Shown: piece after piece, positions 47,680 through 58,111 of the stretch
Layout: each line of letters opens with the position of its first letter
Position numbering within the stretch: position 1 is the first letter of the stretch
NCBI GenBank assembly: GCA_014898425.1
Contig: RCSZ01000023.1
Span: forward strand, 62,001-126,000
Direction: 5' to 3'
DNA: 64,000 nucleotides
Source of the DNA: Botryotinia globosa
Taxonomy: Eukaryota; Ascomycota; Leotiomycetes; Helotiales; Sclerotiniaceae
The notes under the pieces: model-generated
Databases searched by the model: none
Told to the model about the DNA's origin: nothing
Seen by the model: only the letters and a program-made list of their open reading frames with translations
Translations under genes and position numbers: made by a program

Positions 47680-48864
47680 ATATATATATATATTCATTCA
47701 ATACATTATAATCTACTACTACTATTACCCTCAATCAATTATTCTTCTTAAGATGCGTCCCTTCATCTCTACTCGTTCATAATAGACAAGTAGATTCTAT
47801 GCTTTCTCTTCGTAATAAGTCTTAGATATCTTTGACTGAATTTCCACAGTTACTATATTTATATATTCTTTACGATATTAATATATGACAAACCATATAC
47901 CAATGGAAAACACATATATTGTAGCCCACTACGTCCACTACACCCTCCATTCTCAATTCCTCACCCTGGCTGTTCTTCTCGAAATACTTCCTCTCACCTT
48001 CACGCATCCCTGGCCTCCTCAGGTCCCTACCTAATCAACGCTTTGGAGTTTGCTTTTCTCCCCTCTCAACCTCCTTGTATAACATTAGATCTCACCTCCC
48101 TTACCTTTTCCCAGTCCCCCCTTCCAAAGAGATGGTAGATTTATTCCAATTTTAGCCCCTTTTCCGTATTTCCAGAACAAGTGAAAACTCGATCATATCG
48201 TCTAAAATGTCCGGGGTGCTAGCTCAGCTGAATTCTTAGGGTTTCCCTGTAGTAGTAAAATCGTTATTCGTAATAAATGGAAATTCAATATAAATCTCTA
48301 TATAATTATTTAATATTTATATCATAATATTAATAATATATTTGTCATTCATAAATAGAATATTTTATTAATCATAAATAGAATTAGTATTTTTTGTAAT
48401 TCTTTTATTGTTGAATTTTAATAAATAAAATTAAATTATAAATTATAAAACTTTCGAATTCTTCAAATATTAAATTTGTAGGGAAGGTAGATAAAGGGGA
48501 ATGAGTGTAAAATCTGAAAGGAGAAGAAGGGGGATAAACGGAAAAGAAGGGGAATGAACAGAAACGGAGGGGAATGAGTGTAAGCTATATAATATTAGCC
48601 GAAAGTTTAAAGGGGGGTTTGTTTATCTCATTCATTTTTGATTTATTCTTTAAACAGAAGCTTTACTATTATAATATCAATATAAAGTGTATTGAATAAA
48701 CAAGAGAATAATATGATTTGAAAAAATATATATATTTATATCTCATTGATTATTAATCGAATTCAGCAAATAAACTTTCAATTAGCTTTCAAATTCAAAA
48801 GAATTTCATCAAGTCCCTTTAGAATACAATTCTCTTATCTAATACATAAACAAGATTATTTATA
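47680..48864. other. Intergenic border region, no gene
   Basis: 47.7-48.25 kb has normal composition with a pyrimidine-rich plus strand and no ORF. 48.25-48.48 kb is AT-rich. 48.48-48.60 kb carries imperfect GGGGAATGAGTGTAA-type repeats (about three units). AT-rich sequence then runs to 48.9 kb. Mixed composition suggests small transposon fragments scattered over the edge. Confidence 0.45.
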
Positions 48865-49212
48865 TTAATACTTTAAGAATAATCTTATTAATATATAAAT
48901 AAATACATTAGATTTTATAGTAATTGATGAATCAGTTGATTTGTCAACCACGGAATCTGTCACCACAGGGTTTATAATCAACATCGTTGACTTATACTCA
49001 CCTTTCTGATTCATTCGCAACTGTCTTCGAAATCCTTGTAACAACGATGGAAAGAAGCAGACTCCTACATATACATTAAGAGAGTACAGTGATCCAAAGG
49101 ATACTCCATCATAGTCAAGTTGGTCGTTGTACCATATGGTGTTATTCAGCCCTGAGGCTACTAAAGGTCGGTTTGTTATTGTAGATGCACCTGGTGGTAC
49201 GCGTACTAACAT
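48865..49212 (-). pseudogene. 5'-terminal gene fragment, truncated by AT-rich DNA
   Basis: From ATG at 49212 the minus frame reads like coding sequence for about 70 residues (MLVRVPPGASTITNRPLVAS…, then …GFRRQLRMNQK). It then reaches a good donor GTGAGTATAAG (about 49002) and a possible acceptor GTGACAG 45 nt on. The frame then runs into AT-rich sequence and stops at 48865. No homologue recognised. Interpretation: the first exon of a small gene whose 3' part was replaced or mutated at the block edge. It could also be a short intact ORF. Confidence 0.35.
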
Positions 49213-50408
49213 TTTTGTTTATTTGTCATTGGTATTGCTCTATATGTCGCACATAAATGGTATAAAATGATATGATGTGAATTGATGAAAGTGAAAATGA
49301 AATCGGGTTGGTAGTTTAGCTTAGTTTGCTTGCAGTGTACGGTGTGTGATGTGTAGTCTTAGCAAAAGCAGTCGCTTTACTCTATCGATTTTGTCTAATC
49401 TATTGCTCATGATCAATTGAATTGAATGTCACTCCGCTAGGCCGCTGCCGTGAAGGGGTTTTCGCTCTGCTCTGGTAGAGATGCTTTTATGTGCAGAATT
49501 TCAATTGACATCAATCCCATTTGCAAAAAGTATTAGATCAGCAGTCAATATGTATATAAATGTTTGCCGAGCAAAATAAGAGAAATTATAGTTTCTAAGA
49601 AATTTTTGAATGAAATTCGACTGGAGGTCATCGTTGGTATATGTCACTTTTTCACAATGAAGCAAACCCCCAAAGGTACTGCTACCCTCAAAGTTGAGAG
49701 CTTTGTAATAAACCCTTAAACAGCCGATCTCATAAGGTTTTGGTGAGGTCTGAGCTACATGTCAAGAGGTGAGTAAGCTAATCAAGAACGTATTCAATCA
49801 CTTCATTTGGAATACTGTATGGGGTCCCGTGTCAAATGCTTACTCATAACGCATTGTCAAACATCTAGTATACTGGACTGATAGATTTTAGTTTCCTTTC
49901 TCCAAAATTTTCTAGAACTCGATAAAGTGTAGGGACAACACCGCCACATTCAACTTCTCATCTCTTTAGATCAACGGAATAACACCCGAAATACTTCGGA
50001 GTTGTCTTCTTCTCCGTGGATGACACTGAGCCCCACGTCTGCAGCGGTATGATGAGAAGGCCATTCGAAAATGACGCCATTACCCCGCACACATACACAT
50101 ATGCCCCTTTAATATTTAACGAGGAATTCTTGTGTACCATTGTCACATAGAACGAAAGTAGTTTGACATGCGATAGCAGTAGAATTTCGATCATTCACCA
50201 AGTACAATTATTATGACCAACTCCGATATTCTTATTCTTCTATGAACTCTGAAGACAAAACATCCAAAACCAATACGCAAACCATGTGCATTTGAGACAA
50301 GATAGAATTCTAGAACTGATAACTGCCGTGGAGGCTGAGGAAGGAAAGGTCATACTGCTGGTGATAGAGAAGGTGAGCTGAGGATACTTGTAGACACCAC
50401 TGCTAAGA
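49213..50408. other. Intergenic, weak ORFs only
   Basis: Contains one dispersed-repeat copy (49432-49466) and a core remnant (CTGCCGTGGAGGC at 50323-50335). The only ORF of note is 49958-50194 minus (78 codons, no recognisable motif). The last 200 bp are probably 3'-UTR of the J-domain gene. Confidence 0.45.
49432..49466 (+). repeat. Dispersed 35-bp repeat, copy 2
   Basis: CTCCGCTAGG, then CCGCTGCCGTGAAGG, then GGTTTTCGCT. Compared with copies 3 and 4 it carries a few transitions in the core. Confidence 0.75.
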
Positions 50409-51944
50409 CTACCGGTACTGGTACTCCTGAAACTTACAACTATCAAACAACTGGCTATCGGATGACTGATTATCAGATGACTGATTATCAGATGACTGAT
50501 TATCAGATGACTGGCTGTCAAATATTTGATTTCCAGGTGTTTCTTCCTCCATCTCCCTCACTGTCCCCAAATTCTCTCTCGCTTTGGCTCTATCTGTTAT
50601 TAGTTTCAAGGTTTTAACGAAAAGGTCGTGGTTGGGTTGAATGGAAGTAAGATTTGAGGTCAAAAGAAAAAAAACGTACCTCTTAAAGATTCTCATCACC
50701 TTCCTTCCAAAGCGTAACAAGGCCTTGGACGAGAATAACAACAGACACAATGCAAGAATCCATATGATGAACATGAAATACCAATGTAAATCATCCAAAG
50801 TCTTTCCATCAAAGACTTCTCCGACGGGAACCTCTTCTCTCTTTAAAACATCGAAATCTGTATTACTTCTCTTATCCGACCATCGACTGAGTGTTTCCGT
50901 ATTGGCGTTTTTCCCCAAGTGAATAGGTTTCCATCCAGTACCATTGCTTATCGGTTCATAAGAAACTTTAGGACCTAGCCCATGGTCCAATGCAGGAACC
51001 CAAATCCACACAACTTTCCCCGCGCACTGCTCAAGTGTTTGGTCCCAGCTATTAGCCTCTCGAAAAGCAACCCATTCTCCACCTGTTTCACTTCTCGCCT
51101 TCTCGCACATGCTCCAAACCCAATCTGCCCAGCCCTTTTCCTCTACGTTCCCAACAGGATCACGGAATCCCAGGCCGATATTCCTCATGCTCCAATCCAA
51201 CCAATTATCAATAACCCAATGACCTCCATTGACAATAGTTTCCATGGCACCTGCAGACTTTCCATCCCAATACTCTCTCGTTGTGCCGAAGGATCTCTTG
51301 GAGCCTACTCGGACGGTATACTCCCAGAACCATGGCTTTCGTCCGCGGGCTTTCCACGCTATGAGCGCACTATCTTCCCAACCTTGTACTGAAGAGTCGG
51401 AGTCAAGGTCGAGGGAAAAATCATTGTACCCTACAAAGTATCTCGAACATGATCCTTCGTAAATGCGTCTCTCCCAGGGGTCGCTTAATACAGCATATGC
51501 TTTCTGAACAAGTTGTAGTGCGAGCTCTAAGTCTGATTGTTGTGAGTCCAATTGTTGTTGGAGTAATCCCCTTTCCGTGGATATCCTTGCAATGGTAGTA
51601 AATGATCTTGGAACAAGAGATGAAGTAAGTGGGAAAGATAGATGAGAATTGGCAGCATTGAGTAAATTTTGGGCGAATGGGATTTTCGAGGGGCTATGGA
51701 GAATAGGTGGAGGATGTTTTCGATAGTAGTTTTTGTATTTGTCGGGATGAAAAATTCGAGAATAATATCGATAAGCGGCTTTAATATCTGATGGAGATGC
51801 ATCGGTTGGCAGATGAAGGTTGAAATAATGAGGAACACATCTTCTAACGCAATCGAATTGTGATGGTAGTCGCTGTTGCTGTTGCTGGGAATTTGGTGAT
51901 TCAATCATTTTGAGAGGAGGGTTCACTGTAGGTTCTAAAGGCAA
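50409..51944 (-). CDS. J-domain (DnaJ/Hsp40-type) protein with C-terminal membrane segment
   Basis: J-domain proteins stimulate the ATPase of Hsp70 partners through a His-Pro-Asp motif. Here the J domain starts near residue 38 (VPHYFNLHLPTDASPSDIKAAYRYYSRIFHPDKYK; HPD at 66-68). Its last helix is displaced by an insertion of about 70 residues and resumes at 148-163 (KAYAVLSDPWERRIYE). Residues 190-380 are Trp-rich and unrecognised. Residues 387-410 form one transmembrane helix (WYFMFIIWILALCLLL). A basic segment and a Ser/Asp/Gln repeat tail follow. The open frame codes 511 aa; removing the in-phase 90-nt intron (50590-50679) gives 481 aa. ATG at 51944 is the first in frame; Met13 (51908) is an alternative. 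Predicted single-pass membrane co-chaperone with the J domain on one face; organelle unknown. Confidence 0.85.
   Translation of the reverse strand: MPLEPTVNPPLKMIESPNSQQQQQRLPSQFDCVRRCVPHYFNLHLPTDASPSDIKAAYRYYSRIFHPDKYKNYYRKHPPPILHSPSKIPFAQNLLNAANSHLSFPLTSSLVPRSFTTIARISTERGLLQQQLDSQQSDLELALQLVQKAYAVLSDPWERRIYEGSCSRYFVGYNDFSLDLDSDSSVQGWEDSALIAWKARGRKPWFWEYTVRVGSKRSFGTTREYWDGKSAGAMETIVNGGHWVIDNWLDWSMRNIGLGFRDPVGNVEEKGWADWVWSMCEKARSETGGEWVAFREANSWDQTLEQCAGKVVWIWVPALDHGLGPKVSYEPISNGTGWKPIHLGKNANTETLSRWSDKRSNTDFDVLKREEVPVGEVFDGKTLDDLHWYFMFIIWILALCLLLFSSKALLRFGRKVMRIFKRYVFFLLTSNLTSIQPNHDLFVKTLKLITDRAKARENLGTVREMEEETPGNQIFDSQSSDNQSSDNQSSDNQSSDSQLFDSCKFQEYQYR
50461..50520 (-). repeat. Four 15-bp tandem units in the 3' end of the J-domain gene
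   Basis: Plus-strand unit GATGACTGATTATCA, four times. It encodes repeated SSDNQ in the hydrophilic tail. Unit length is a multiple of three, so copy-number change would keep the frame. Confidence 0.9.
50590..50679 (-). other. Predicted 90-nt in-phase intron of the J-domain gene
   Basis: On the minus strand the donor is AG|GTACGT (50679). A branch-type CTAATAA precedes acceptor ATAG|AGCC (50590). It contains no stop in the host frame, so it is invisible as an ORF break. Its translation (YVFFLLTSNL…) is unlike the basic flanks, and splicing joins …MRIFKR to AKARENLG. Use of the nearer CAG acceptor (50594) would make the intron 86 nt and create an immediate stop (AGA TAG) after residue 422. 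Confidence 0.6.
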
Positions 51945-52688
51945 AGTGGTTTTTGTAAGTATGGTTGACAGTTGTAAAGTAATTGATGGTTGAGGAGTTG
52001 ACAGAGGATAAATACAATAAATGCAGAAAATATCAAATTATACATAAGAATATGAGACAACGAAAACATGAAAACATGAAAATATGGAAATATGGAAATA
52101 TTAGGAGTCAACTGATCCATCTTACCTTTTACCCATTTGCTTCTTACTTCTTCCTCTTCGCTCCGCTGGCTCTCCAAGGGTCGCTACCTTGATTTCTCGC
52201 TTCGCGCTATTGAGTGGGCACTTTGTAATTATTAGGTAGATTGTAATAGAGAATGAGGAGAGAAGAGAGCAGACTAATGCGGAAATTAAGGTTGACAAAG
52301 AATCTGGAAGAATGAAGCTGGGGCTGGACGGATACCTGGTTTTCCCTTTCTCCAGCTGATTCATTTTGTAAGGTGTGTGTTTCTTGATTTTCTCTTTCAT
52401 TGTTGAAACCAGATGTTTCTTGAACTGTACGTGTACCCAACTTACGCCACCACAACCGCCACCATCTTCATTTTATAGAGCAAAGTGAAAAAGCCTCCAC
52501 GAAATGAAGTAGGGCGATGATATAGTAAGTCTGAAAATGTATCAAAGCATCATCGTTACATACTTAATACCATGCTATACTTACCATTCACTGGGCCTAT
52601 TGACAAACACGTGATGGAATAATGTCTGTTCCGAAGTATAAGGAGAGAGGCCTGTCTCGCCTGTCTCGCCTATTGTGTAGCAGCACAT
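51945..52688. other. Upstream region of the J-domain gene, with a possible small minus-strand gene
   Basis: A polar minus-strand stretch 52455-52320 (…TVQETSGFNNERENQETHTLQ…) ends at a donor-like CAG|GTATCC. An acceptor-like CAATAG lies about 110 nt further. Joining them gives a short Arg/Lys-rich C-terminus and a stop. TATAAAA lies at about 52473-52479 (minus). No ATG fits the main frame without another intron, so I list it as a possibility only. A CACGTG E-box lies at 52608-52613. Confidence 0.25.
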
Positions 52689-52868
52689 CCTTAATGCCGA
52701 TTTGCCGCTCTGATCAAATCCAATTCTTATCGATAAGAGTCCTCTCGGGTAGAAAGACGGAGTCACGTGGAAGTTTCTCCTTAATTCCGATTTGCCGCTT
52801 TGGTCACGTCCACGTCCAAGTCCAATGCTTATCGATAAGACTTTTCTCGGTCTCAGAAAGAAAGACAG
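52689..52868. repeat. 90-bp tandem duplication carrying CTTATCGATAAG palindromes
   Basis: Units 52689-52778 and 52779-52868 share CCTTAAT.CCGATTTGCCGCT, then CTTATCGATAAGA, then CTCGG and AGAAAGA. The 12-bp perfect palindrome occurs at 52726-52737 and 52828-52839. It lies about 460-630 bp upstream of the 53323 gene, so it may be a duplicated upstream regulatory segment. CACGTG (52764-52769) lies in unit 1. Confidence 0.75.
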
Positions 52869-52995
52869 ATAGACTCCGTGTCTAGGTACCTTTTCTTTCA
52901 TCTGTTGCTCCACTCGCAAGTTACAACAGACCAGCGGAGCGTCATGAGGCCATTCCCGTCTTCTCTCCCCCTTTTCCTTCTCTCATATGCTTTCG

Positions 52996-53030
52996 CTTCG
53001 CTTGGCCACTGCCGTGGAGGCGTTTTCGCT
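52996..53030 (+). repeat. Dispersed 35-bp repeat, copy 3
   Basis: CTTCGCTTGG, CCACTGCCGTGGAGG, CGTTTTCGCT. Lies about 290 bp upstream of the 53323 start codon. Confidence 0.78.
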
Positions 53031-53231
53031 GCGGTCTAGGTTGAAGTGACCTGTCTCGCCTGTAATCACCGAGTGGTGATAGAAAAATAAGACAAGAATA
53101 TGACTCTTCTTGTCTCATCTTATCTCTCAACTTCTTTTCTCTTTTCTCAGAATGAACCAGGGTGAAACAGAGCGAAAAACTTTTGGGTGCTGATAATTAT
53201 TATGGATTACTATGGAAGACTGTGCAAAGTG

Positions 53232-53238
53232 TATATAA
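53232..53238 (+). promoter_or_regulatory. Candidate TATA box of the 53323 gene
   Basis: TATATAA in GTGTATATAACTAC, 84 bp before the ATG. A C/A-rich leader typical of fungal genes lies between. Confidence 0.5.
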
Positions 53239-53322
53239 CTACACAAATCTTCCATCCTATTAACCACACCTCCAAAAATTCAAACCCTAAAAACCTTACT
53301 TGACAAGATTTGATTTTCAAAC

Positions 53323-55290
53323 ATGGCCCCCCACTACTACGACGACGACGATCACCACATTGATAGACTCAGACGAGAACTTCAAGAACTGAAAGATCAA
53401 CAACAACAACAAATCGATACCGACGACACCTGGACCATCCAGGATGTTCTCAAATACTTTTCACCTACCTTCTATCTGCAACTAGTTTCAGCTGCGACTG
53501 CCAAAACCCTCAAGTATGTCATTCTTCCTGGGGTAGTTTTCCTTGTCGCCGTATTAATCTGTCAACCTACCCTGATTTTCCAATTGTTAGCCACCTTTTT
53601 CTCTCTCTTCGCATTGTTTTGGAGGATTGTTAAAATTACCCTAACGACCGCATCTACTTCATTGGCAGTAGTAAATTGTTGCATAAATCCCCGTCAATGT
53701 TCACGAAACATCTGGTCATCTTGGTCACCTGCAAACACTTTTGAGTTCAAAAATATACTTGGAAGAAGTGCTGAAAGCCCTTCGACAGTGTTAACTTCTA
53801 TGAAACCAACTTTGACCAATTCACACTCATCCAGATCGACGGTCACTTCATCACGACCAACCTATACTGCAGGTGGTATACCCTATTGGAACTTCAGTCA
53901 AGCCGAGGAGGGTTATGCTCTCTGGACTAATTCTATCAATCAAGAGCTTGGCAACTCATTCAAGATCACTAATCCTCGTCAACACCACTTCGCATCGGAG
54001 TCTGAGCCCAGTGGCCATCAAAACCACCCTAAATGGTCTAAACCCCAAAATGACGCCCACGCCCAGTCTAAAGATTTGATCCTTCCTCTCAGTGCCCTTA
54101 TTGAAAGTTCAGTGGCTCTTACTTCGGCAATATCTTACATTGATCGTCGCGCCGATATTTCTCTCCGTGATGATGTTGTTAAAGACATCATGCCTCGACT
54201 TTCTAAAATGAATACTCTTACCCTTACCATGCATAAGCAGTACAAGGCGTACAATAAAAAATGGCTAAAGTTGGTCGATTCCATGGTGAAGGATAGCTTC
54301 GAGGCAAGCCAAAATACATCAACATTGGCGGACGAATTCCAAGCTACAATCGACCAGGCAATGGATGAAGAAGGTTCTCTATCTTCTTCTACTTCTTCTC
54401 CTTCTCTTTCTTCTTCTCCGTCCAACCGCCTTCACGTGGCTCCAATTTTTCTCAACAAGGGCAATCGATCTTTTTTCAATCCAATGCGTTTCTTCAAAGG
54501 CTCACAAATCTTCGAAAGGGAAACCTTGGTCGAACAAGCTCACCGTATCTATCTTCGACTCTTGATTGAACGTCGAGGCCACATTCATCGCATCTCGGTG
54601 ATAGCCCGCGAGATCTATCAAGATTCTCAAAAACTTCTCCACCTGATCGAGTCGATCAATATCAACATTAATTACCTGACGATCCAAATCAACAAATCGG
54701 AAAAAATCAAATCAAACACCAAGGATGCATTAAAACGTGCTATTGACGAAGCCGAGGCCCAGAGATTGAAGGAGCGCCGATTACTTTTCTTCACTCGACC
54801 TCAAACCTTCCAGGAACAAGAAGAGAAACTTACGAGGGAGGAAAAGATTCACTTGCTAATTACTGATATTGCCCAATTGGGTACTTTGAGTGATCATTGC
54901 ATGGAATTGCAAGCGATGCTTGAGCGGGATGATGGGATTTGGCACCGAGTTTTTGCGGCTAGTGATGAGTTTCTTTCCGGGACGAGACCTTGGTCAGAAT
55001 TTGAAGGATGGCTTGCGGATATTGAGAAGCATGAGGATAAGAAGGGCTTGAGTATATTTGGCTTTTGGAGTGAGATTGGAAATGGAGGGAAATTGGATGA
55101 TGATCATAAGAAGTTGCAACAGGCCAATCACTTTGTGGAGGAGGTGAGATGGTGGGCGAGGAGTAGGACGGAGTTTGCGAGGGAATTGGAGGAGATGATT
55201 GAGAATATGTTGGCGAGTGTGGAGGGGAAGAGTTCGATGGCTGCGGATGGAATTAAGGAAGCGAGGATGAATGGAGGGATGGAGGGATAA
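53323..55290 (+). CDS. Hypothetical 655-aa membrane/coiled-coil protein
   Basis: Single exon; ATG in good context (AAACATGGC) behind a TATA motif. Residues 1-32 are acidic then Gln-rich. Residues 64-80 and about 84-107 are two closely spaced hydrophobic helices (YVILPGVVFLVAVLICQP, then FQLLATFFSLFALFWRIV). Residues 150-235 are Ser/Thr/Pro-rich. From about 255 to the end the protein is mostly charged helix (coiled-coil-like: KSEKIKSNTKDALKRAIDEA, EELEEMIENML-type segments), broken by a Ser-rich linker at 350-370. A hairpin-like membrane anchor plus a long soluble helical domain suggests an organelle-membrane scaffold or tether; function not recognised. It is the longest uninterrupted frame of the window and has ordinary codon use, so it is very likely real. 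Confidence 0.85.
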   Translation: MAPHYYDDDDHHIDRLRRELQELKDQQQQQIDTDDTWTIQDVLKYFSPTFYLQLVSAATAKTLKYVILPGVVFLVAVLICQPTLIFQLLATFFSLFALFWRIVKITLTTASTSLAVVNCCINPRQCSRNIWSSWSPANTFEFKNILGRSAESPSTVLTSMKPTLTNSHSSRSTVTSSRPTYTAGGIPYWNFSQAEEGYALWTNSINQELGNSFKITNPRQHHFASESEPSGHQNHPKWSKPQNDAHAQSKDLILPLSALIESSVALTSAISYIDRRADISLRDDVVKDIMPRLSKMNTLTLTMHKQYKAYNKKWLKLVDSMVKDSFEASQNTSTLADEFQATIDQAMDEEGSLSSSTSSPSLSSSPSNRLHVAPIFLNKGNRSFFNPMRFFKGSQIFERETLVEQAHRIYLRLLIERRGHIHRISVIAREIYQDSQKLLHLIESINININYLTIQINKSEKIKSNTKDALKRAIDEAEAQRLKERRLLFFTRPQTFQEQEEKLTREEKIHLLITDIAQLGTLSDHCMELQAMLERDDGIWHRVFAASDEFLSGTRPWSEFEGWLADIEKHEDKKGLSIFGFWSEIGNGGKLDDDHKKLQQANHFVEEVRWWARSRTEFARELEEMIENMLASVEGKSSMAADGIKEARMNGGMEG

Positions 55291-55411
55291 GAGCTTTCGA
55301 TTTTTCCTTTCTCCTTTTCTTGTAATTGAGGGCAACGTAATTTCTTTCTCGGGTCTTGATCTGGGGTTTTTTAGACTTGTTCTCGCAGGGGTATCCAATA
55401 AGGTAGATCGA

Positions 55412-55446
55412 AACGAAAACGCCCCCACGGCAGTGGCCTAGCGGAG
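55412..55446 (-). repeat. Dispersed 35-bp repeat, copy 4 (inverted)
   Basis: On the minus strand CTCCGCTAGG, CCACTGCCGTGGGGG, CGTTTTCGTT. Lies 122 bp after the stop of the 53323 gene, so copies 3 and 4 bracket it in opposite orientation. Confidence 0.78.
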
Positions 55447-57835
55447 CGTCCTGTCATCAAGTAGTAATGTATGCCATACCTACTTATATCTCACTGCGAT
55501 TTGATTTGTGTGCCTCACCTTTAAAAAAACAAATGTGTTAGGGTTTTGCTGCTGATGGTTCTGATGGTGCTAATTCTTCAGTTTCTTCGATTGTGTCAAT
55601 GTGTGTCGGCGCTAGTATTCATGGTGTGATGTTAATGTGGAGGGGGATGTTGATGGTGTTGATGTTGATGTTTGATATAGGGATGTGAAATAATGGTCAG
55701 ATGAAAACAATACTGTATCAGCATGTGCCTGGGTAATTTCAAGCATATTTTGAGCCGTCATTCCTGAGGTCATCATATCAATAGTATATATCGATCTCGT
55801 TTTGAACATTATAGATCACACGACTTGTCTCATTCGATTGTCTTACCTTATGATATATATATCTTCAAACTTTAACTTGTTTTTCACTCTGGAACTACAG
55901 CAATATGCCCCACAGCATATACATCGGACTGTCAGCCCGAGTAGGTAGGCGCAGGAGGAAGCATTTTAAGGAGGAAAGTTAGGATGGGGGAAAGGAAGCT
56001 TCATCTTATATTCTCCATCTCTTACTTCTAGCGCATCGAGCTATGGAAGTTTGGGGGCTTCCCCCATCAATATGAAGTATGAATAGCGACTATTCGGTGG
56101 AGGACAGTGAAGAAGAGTGGGTTTGACATATCACTCTTCCACTATACCATCAGGAGGGTAGCTACATCTCTCTGACTTTAATATTGCAGCACTGCTCAAT
56201 TCCTCAAACTTGCTGAGGGATTTGAACTCCTTTCTTTATCTTTTTTTTTTTCTAGAAACATGTTTCTGTTCTTATTTATTACTTTAAATTAATGTGTTCA
56301 TGGGAACCAGTCTCCAGTTCTCTTATGCTAGTCCTGAATTCGTACAGCTGGCCTACTGTTTTGCGTGCTCACTGCGGACTTCACGGCTACGACGACGTCT
56401 GGTACCATGGTGTTCTTGCTACATGGGGTTTGATAGTGAGTGGTCGTGGGTGGGAGAGGGGTTTAAACCCTGAGCTCCAGAAGATACCTCTCTCGAAATA
56501 CCCGTCGCATTGTAGATCAATAAGTGTTAGATCAGTGATGGGACCATTGCCTTGAACTGGTCGAATAATGCGTGAACAGAAATAAGGCTTTGTCTTGATT
56601 AGCTGATAACTTCGTCTCTTCGGTTAGGGTAGTTGAAAGATTAATGGCCTTGTGTCCTGAACCAGGTGGGATAAGAAGTTTTTCGAAAGTGTTTCTGCAT
56701 TGGCTGTATTGCCGCCATTTCAGAACATTATGAGAAATTTATTCTCTCAAAATTGATTGCAAAGCCAACGAGAATGCATTCTCTTGCGCAGCAGATATGT
56801 CAGGCTAATAATTTATTAGTCCAAAATGCAAGGAAGCAGCAATTGAAAAAGACGATGTGCTTATTTGTTGCGCGGGGGGTTCTGTACCCCCATTTGTTAT
56901 CCTAGGAATCCGGCAACCATCCTCATTGTCTGAATGTCTCCTGCCATCTACCATAGCCAATACCGCCTTGGCGACGATCATCTTACCTCCTAGTACTGTT
57001 CCTATTAATTCAGCTACTAAGTTCAAGATAGCAAGAAATGTAGAGTACATGCGCCAACTTTTTACTGTGTAGGAAGATAAGAGATTGACTTTGGAGGGCC
57101 GAGCTACGGATTATCATTGAGAATTAGAATACCGGGAGTCTAGGGCAGACTTCCAGTAAAGTTTGTCTTTAGGAGCTGGGTGTGTGCTAGTCAGTTGATC
57201 AGGCTCATATTGAGGTACTTTAAGTGTGCATCGAGTCTTTACATAGCGGAAACTTTGGTCTTAACAAGCATACACATATCAAATGCAACTTGTACCTTGA
57301 CTGCAGATCCATAAGATTGTGCGAGTCTAGATGAGATAGGCTCATATGCGGTAAGCTTGGATTTGGTGTGGATATGGAAGACATTTGCTGCGACACATAT
57401 TTATTCAGTTGAATATACCGTTGACATATCTGCACATGCAAGTTCTTTTGAGCTTTAGTCTCCTACAATATTAATATAAAAATTACGCGCACGAACTTAA
57501 ACCTCTAAAGATATCGTAGAAAGTCAAAACCCCCGAATGTAAGCGAAGGGACAATATTGAATAGGTAAGTTCCGTAGAGAAGCCTCCTACAAATAACTTT
57601 ATCGAGACACGCACAAGAAATTAGACTAGAAATTAACATGGGGCATAACCCAAAGAATAAAGATGGCAATAAGAAGGATAAGATTGGAAGTCAGATAGGA
57701 TTGAACACATCAAGTCAAGGAAGTGCTTTTGCAGGTGTTCGAGCCAAGCACTTGAGAGCTTCTGGTAGCTGCTTAGAATTTAACTTTTGAGTGGCTATAT
57801 TAGTTCTGCCAAGGGTATGTAAATTATTAAGTAGA
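55447..57835. other. Intergenic region without a supportable gene
   Basis: Normal composition. ORFs of 60-90 codons occur on both strands (for example 56292-56555 plus, 56805-57050 minus) but none has a recognisable domain or repeated coding signature. Could contain exons of a heavily interrupted or decayed gene. Confidence 0.4.
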
Positions 57836-58111
57836 TCAACTAGAGTTTCTTCCTTCGCGGAAAGTCGAATTGGTGCCAAGCACTTTCAACAATCGTCGGC
57901 AAAATATGCAAACAAAGGGGTGCCAGCCCTGTTGACTACAATCTAAAGCTCCCAAGTAATTGAAATTGAGCCCTGATGATGAACTCAATGACTCGACTCG
58001 GATCAGATCAGCTGCAAGACCTTTTTGGTCTTCCCTTATCCACGTATCCTTCCGTTGGTAAGCTCCTGTGGTTGATTGAAAACAACAACGAATTCTTATG
58101 AAGATCACCAC
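57836..58111 (-). other. Candidate coding exon, unrecognised
   Basis: The minus frame after a possible acceptor (CAATCAACCACAG|GAGC, about 58070) reads a balanced sequence (GAYQRKDTWIREDQKGLAAD…, then …DCSQQGWHPFVCIFCRRLL) ending at 57836. No homologue recognised. It could be the terminal exon of a minus-strand gene whose upstream exons I cannot assemble. Confidence 0.22.

Noticed and set aside
48219..48240. TAGCTCAGCTG, resembling a tRNA A-box
   Set aside because: No D-arm pairing, anticodon arm or B-box follows; chance match.
51229..51462. Plus-strand ORFs opposite the J-domain gene
   Set aside because: Shadow frames of a well-supported minus-strand gene.
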